From Paenibacillus_AA sp045062745 (GTDB taxonomy: Bacteria > Bacillota > Bacilli > Paenibacillales > NBRC-103111): DNA of 64,000 nucleotides. The position numbers and the translations under genes were made by a program. Shown piece after piece: positions 61,507-64,000 of the stretch. The stretch spans positions 1 to 64,000 of the forward strand of contig NZ_JBJGED010000024.1 in the NCBI RefSeq assembly GCF_045062745.1, read 5' to 3'. Position 1 is the first letter of the stretch; the number at the start of each line of letters is the position of its first letter. The notes under the pieces were generated by a model, which made no database searches, had not been told where the DNA came from, and worked only from the letters and a program-made list of their open reading frames with translations.

Positions 61507-63383
61507 ACGCGAAAATCCACCCCTCGGTAAGGCTTCACATGGTACGCAGCGGCTCCAGCCGATCGTGGAGCGGCTGACGGCGCACCTTCGCTCTCTCCTG
61601 TCCCGGTCAACGGTTGCGGCTGCAGCTCGGGAAACGGCGCGCAGCGCAGCGTCACGAGCGAATAGCCGGACTGGACGAGTGCGGCCTCGATCTCCTCCCG
61701 GTACGTGTCGAGGAGGCCAAGCATAAACGGATGATCGTTATGCACCTGCAGCTGCACCTTCCGGTCATACACTTGCACATCGACGAGCGTATCGCCGATC
61801 GCCTGCATGCGAAGATCGAACAGCAACCGGCAGTTGTGCGCATCGATCTCGCCCTTCTTGCCCTTGCGCGATTGGATATGGATCGAGGCCGTTTGTTGGC
61901 CGGCCCCGTTGTAGAACGGCACGAACAACGTAATGTGCGACATAACGGCTCCCCTGTCCGGGGTGAGCAGCAGTTGCTGGCCGGTGACGTGCTGCAGCGC
62001 CTGCTGGACCTGCTCCTTGAGCGCGGGCGGCACCCCGTCCGCGTCCGAAAGCTGCAGCAGCACGCTCTTCAGCGACTCGGCCGACGCCTTCTGCGCCGCA
62101 TTGTCGGCAGCTGGGGATTCCGGCGCGTCGAGCGGCCCTCCCGGGAGGAGGATCTCCGTCCCGGCTACTACGACGCGCGTCTTGGCCTCGCCGCCGTCGT
62201 GGAGCAAGCTCTTCGCGACGGTATGCTCGTGCTCCACCCCGACGGCTCTCAGCAGCCGGGGGATCCAGTCCGCGGCCGCGCCGCCCAGGCGCTCGGCCGG
62301 CCGCTGCGGCGCCGCAGCGCCGCTCGCGCGGGCATCGCCCGCGGGCGCCGGCGACTCGCCGCCGCGCGGCGCGGACGCGCCCGCCGCCGCGGGCCGCACC
62401 GCGTCGCCGGCGCTTGCCGCGCTCGGCGCGACAGGCGCGGCCGCGGGCGCTGGCGCTGGCGCGTCCGCCGCGCGGCCGAGCGCGCGCGCGCCGCCGGCGC
62501 CGCCCGCTGGCGCGGCGCCCGGGCCCGCCGGCGGCGCGGCCAGCGGCGCGCGCGCGGGCGGCTCGCCCGGCCGCGCCTCGCGCGGTGGCGCGCTCGCGCC
62601 TGCGCCGGGCGCGGGGCCCGCGCTGCCGCGCGAGGCCGCGGGCGCGCCCGGCGCAGGCGCCTCGGGCGCCGCGTCCGCGGCGGCGCCGGCGGCGGCGCTG
62701 CGCGCGTCGCCCGCGAGGCCGCCGAGCAGCGCCTGCAGCTTGCCGGCCGCCTCGCGGACCGCGGGCGGCAGCTCGGCCGCGCGCGACGGCTGCAGCGCCT
62801 CCGCGAGCCGGTCCGTCAGCTCTGCCAGCTCCTGGTGGAACGGCGGTCCGAACATGACCTGCTGCAGCGCGCGAACCGTGCCGACGGTGACCGGGAGCTG
62901 ACGCTTCATTGCCACGATCGCCGCTTCCGTCCATTGCTCCGGCTTCGCACCTGCCGGCAGCTGCTCCAGGACATTCTGCAGCTGCAGGACATTCCCCCGA
63001 GTCAGCTGTACGCCGGACTGCTGCATCGTCTTCACCAGCTCGCGCGAAGCCGGCTGATCCTTCAGCCCCAACCCCTTCACGAGATCGCCCAACGTCTCGT
63101 CGGACAAAGCCGCCTCAGGCGACACGACCGGCTTCAAAATCAATTGATTGCCGCCCCCGTTCGGCTGCACCTGCAAGAGCGTCACTTGCCCTTGCTGCAA
63201 AGGCGTCTCCAGCTTCGCCCGGACATGCACGCCCCCGATATTGACGAGCGCTTCCTGATCGCTGATGAGCTGCAGCACCATCCCTTTGACAACTTGACCG
63301 ACCTTCAGCTCGAGCGACTTGGCATCGCCTGCTTGCACATCCCCCATCAGGCCTCGCAGCATTTGGCCAATCTGCATACTCAC
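61503..63383 (-). CDS. ylqG: FliK-like/YlqG-family protein with a GC-extreme low-complexity centre
   Basis: About 626 residues. The N-terminal 210 residues are conserved in type (GQMLRGLMGDVQAGDAKSLEL; GQVVKGMVLQLISDQEALV, in part). The middle (about 215–375) is nearly pure Ala/Pro/Gly/Arg. The C-terminal 180 residues (NCRLLFDLRMQAIGDTLVDV; LLDTYREEIEAALVQSGYSL) resemble the FliK C-terminal (Flg_hook) domain. GTG at 63383 has GGAGGAGGG six bases upstream. It is translationally coupled to the FlhB-C-like gene. Function unknown; a hook-length-like role is inference. Confidence 0.85.
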   Translation of the reverse strand: MSMQIGQMLRGLMGDVQAGDAKSLELKVGQVVKGMVLQLISDQEALVNIGGVHVRAKLETPLQQGQVTLLQVQPNGGGNQLILKPVVSPEAALSDETLGDLVKGLGLKDQPASRELVKTMQQSGVQLTRGNVLQLQNVLEQLPAGAKPEQWTEAAIVAMKRQLPVTVGTVRALQQVMFGPPFHQELAELTDRLAEALQPSRAAELPPAVREAAGKLQALLGGLAGDARSAAAGAAADAAPEAPAPGAPAASRGSAGPAPGAGASAPPREARPGEPPARAPLAAPPAGPGAAPAGGAGGARALGRAADAPAPAPAAAPVAPSAASAGDAVRPAAAGASAPRGGESPAPAGDARASGAAAPQRPAERLGGAAADWIPRLLRAVGVEHEHTVAKSLLHDGGEAKTRVVVAGTEILLPGGPLDAPESPAADNAAQKASAESLKSVLLQLSDADGVPPALKEQVQQALQHVTGQQLLLTPDRGAVMSHITLFVPFYNGAGQQTASIHIQSRKGKKGEIDAHNCRLLFDLRMQAIGDTLVDVQVYDRKVQLQVHNDHPFMLGLLDTYREEIEAALVQSGYSLVTLRCAPFPELQPQPLTGTGESEGAPSAAPRSAGAAAYHVKPYRGVDFRV

Positions 63384-63466
63384 GGGCGTCCCTCCTCCGT
63401 TCAACCCCATGCGGTTCCATCTATGTATCTATGTATCGGCTAAAGCGGCCCTCTTCAACAGCCTAT

Positions 63467-64000
63467 TCAGAACAACTCCTGCTGCACGTTCAAAATCTTC
63501 CCCAGAAACGATTTCCGGTGTAGAGGACTCGGCCCGTATTCCGTAATCGCCTCGCGATGCTGTTTCGTCGCATATCCTTTATGGACCGCGATCCCATATT
63601 CCGGGTAATCGAGATCCCAATGCCGGCACATGCGGTCTCGGGTCACCTTCGCTACAATCGAAGCCGCCGCGATCGATTGGCTGAGCGCATCCCCATGAAT
63701 GATCGCGAGCTGGGGAAGCTTGCTGTCCACCTTCTCCGCATCGATGAGCAAATATTCGGGCGTCACCGTGCCCGCCACTTGCTCGAGCGCCTGTTTCATG
63801 GCTAGTCTCGCCGCTTGCTTAATGTTGATCGTATCGATCGTCTCCGCATCAACTTGCCCTACGCCGATCGCTACAGCACTTTCCAGTATCGCTTCGTACA
63901 GCTCTTCCCTGCGCTTCTCGCTCAGCTTCTTGGAGTCGTCGATCCCTTCGATGACGAGTCCCGCCGGGAGCACGACCGCGGCTGCGACGACATCTCCGAA
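63467..64000 (-). CDS. rnhB: Ribonuclease HII (start beyond window edge)
   Basis: Removes ribonucleotides from DNA. The visible 177 codons carry DDSKKLSEKRREELYEAI, LLIDAEKVDSKLPQ and GDALSQSIAAASIVAKVTRD, all RNase HII signatures. The upstream DVVAAAVVLPAGL strand continues to the window edge, so the N-terminal catalytic DEAGRG motif lies outside. Confidence 0.97.
   Translation of the reverse strand, partial: FGDVVAAAVVLPAGLVIEGIDDSKKLSEKRREELYEAILESAVAIGVGQVDAETIDTINIKQAARLAMKQALEQVAGTVTPEYLLIDAEKVDSKLPQLAIIHGDALSQSIAAASIVAKVTRDRMCRHWDLDYPEYGIAVHKGYATKQHREAITEYGPSPLHRKSFLGKILNVQQELF

Noticed and set aside
61614..63443. Plus-strand open frame of about 600 codons opposite the FliK-like gene
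   Set aside because: It is Arg/Ala-rich nonsense produced by the GC-extreme segment. It has no ribosome site and no motif.

Overview
The window is a contiguous piece of chromosome from a Gram-positive endospore-former-type Bacillota, most likely a Paenibacillaceae member (Paenibacillus or a close relative). The evidence is gene order nearly identical to the Bacillus subtilis rnhB–sucCD–topA–codY–fla/che–rpsB–polC–nusA–infB segment, moderately high GC, strong GGAGG ribosome sites with frequent GTG/TTG starts, and Firmicutes-only genes (codY, polC, fliY, cheC/cheD, swrD, trmFO). Nearly everything is on the minus strand, so the biological order runs from high to low coordinates. The one exception is comM on the plus strand. 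I saw no mobile element, tRNA, rRNA or CRISPR array.

Layout in transcription order. (1) 64000–60815: rnhB (cut by the window edge), a FliK-like protein with an extremely GC-rich middle, a free-standing FlhB C-terminal-domain protein and a YraN nuclease-like protein. (2) 59183–60748 (+): comM. (3) 58799–51109: sucC-sucD with a strong terminator, dprA, topA, trmFO, hslV, then hslU and codY down to 48805. (4) 48548–about 16978: one unbroken fla/che operon of about 31 kb: flgB flgC fliE fliF fliG fliH fliI fliJ motE-like fliK flgD, a TIGR02530-type gene, flgE swrD fliL fliM fliY cheY fliO fliP fliQ fliR flhB flhA flhF flhG cheB cheA cheW cheC cheD, a small membrane protein, sigD, a FapA/DUF342 protein, a conserved small protein, a SwrB-like protein and an MltG/YceG-like membrane protein. 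Many neighbours overlap by 1–8 bases (ATGA or TGATG junctions), which indicates translational coupling. (5) 16770–7977: rpsB tsf | pyrH frr uppS cdsA dxr rseP proS, covering translation, ribosome recycling, cell-envelope lipid precursors and an intramembrane protease. (6) polC. (7) 3052–1: rimP nusA rnpM(ylxR) ylxQ infB; infB runs off the left edge inside a Gly-rich tandem-repeat region.

Functionally, the centre encodes the flagellar rod/hook, C-ring and type III export apparatus, the chemotaxis phosphorelay with its adaptation enzymes, and the sigma factor for late flagellar genes. CodY, a repressor of this operon in B. subtilis, is encoded immediately upstream of it. The flanks are housekeeping genes.

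The most interesting non-gene signals are: (a) three copies of a 50–60-base imperfect palindrome with arms CCCCRCAAAGTR, located upstream of polC, uppS and codY; (b) a different, nested inverted repeat of about 120 bp between polC and rimP; (c) a leader hairpin with a GAAA tetraloop before rimP; (d) a terminator-like hairpin between rpsB and tsf; (e) paired inverted repeats in the sucC leader. The most interesting protein-level points are the FliK-like/FlhB-C-like gene pair outside the flagellar operon and the repeat-rich N-terminus of IF-2.
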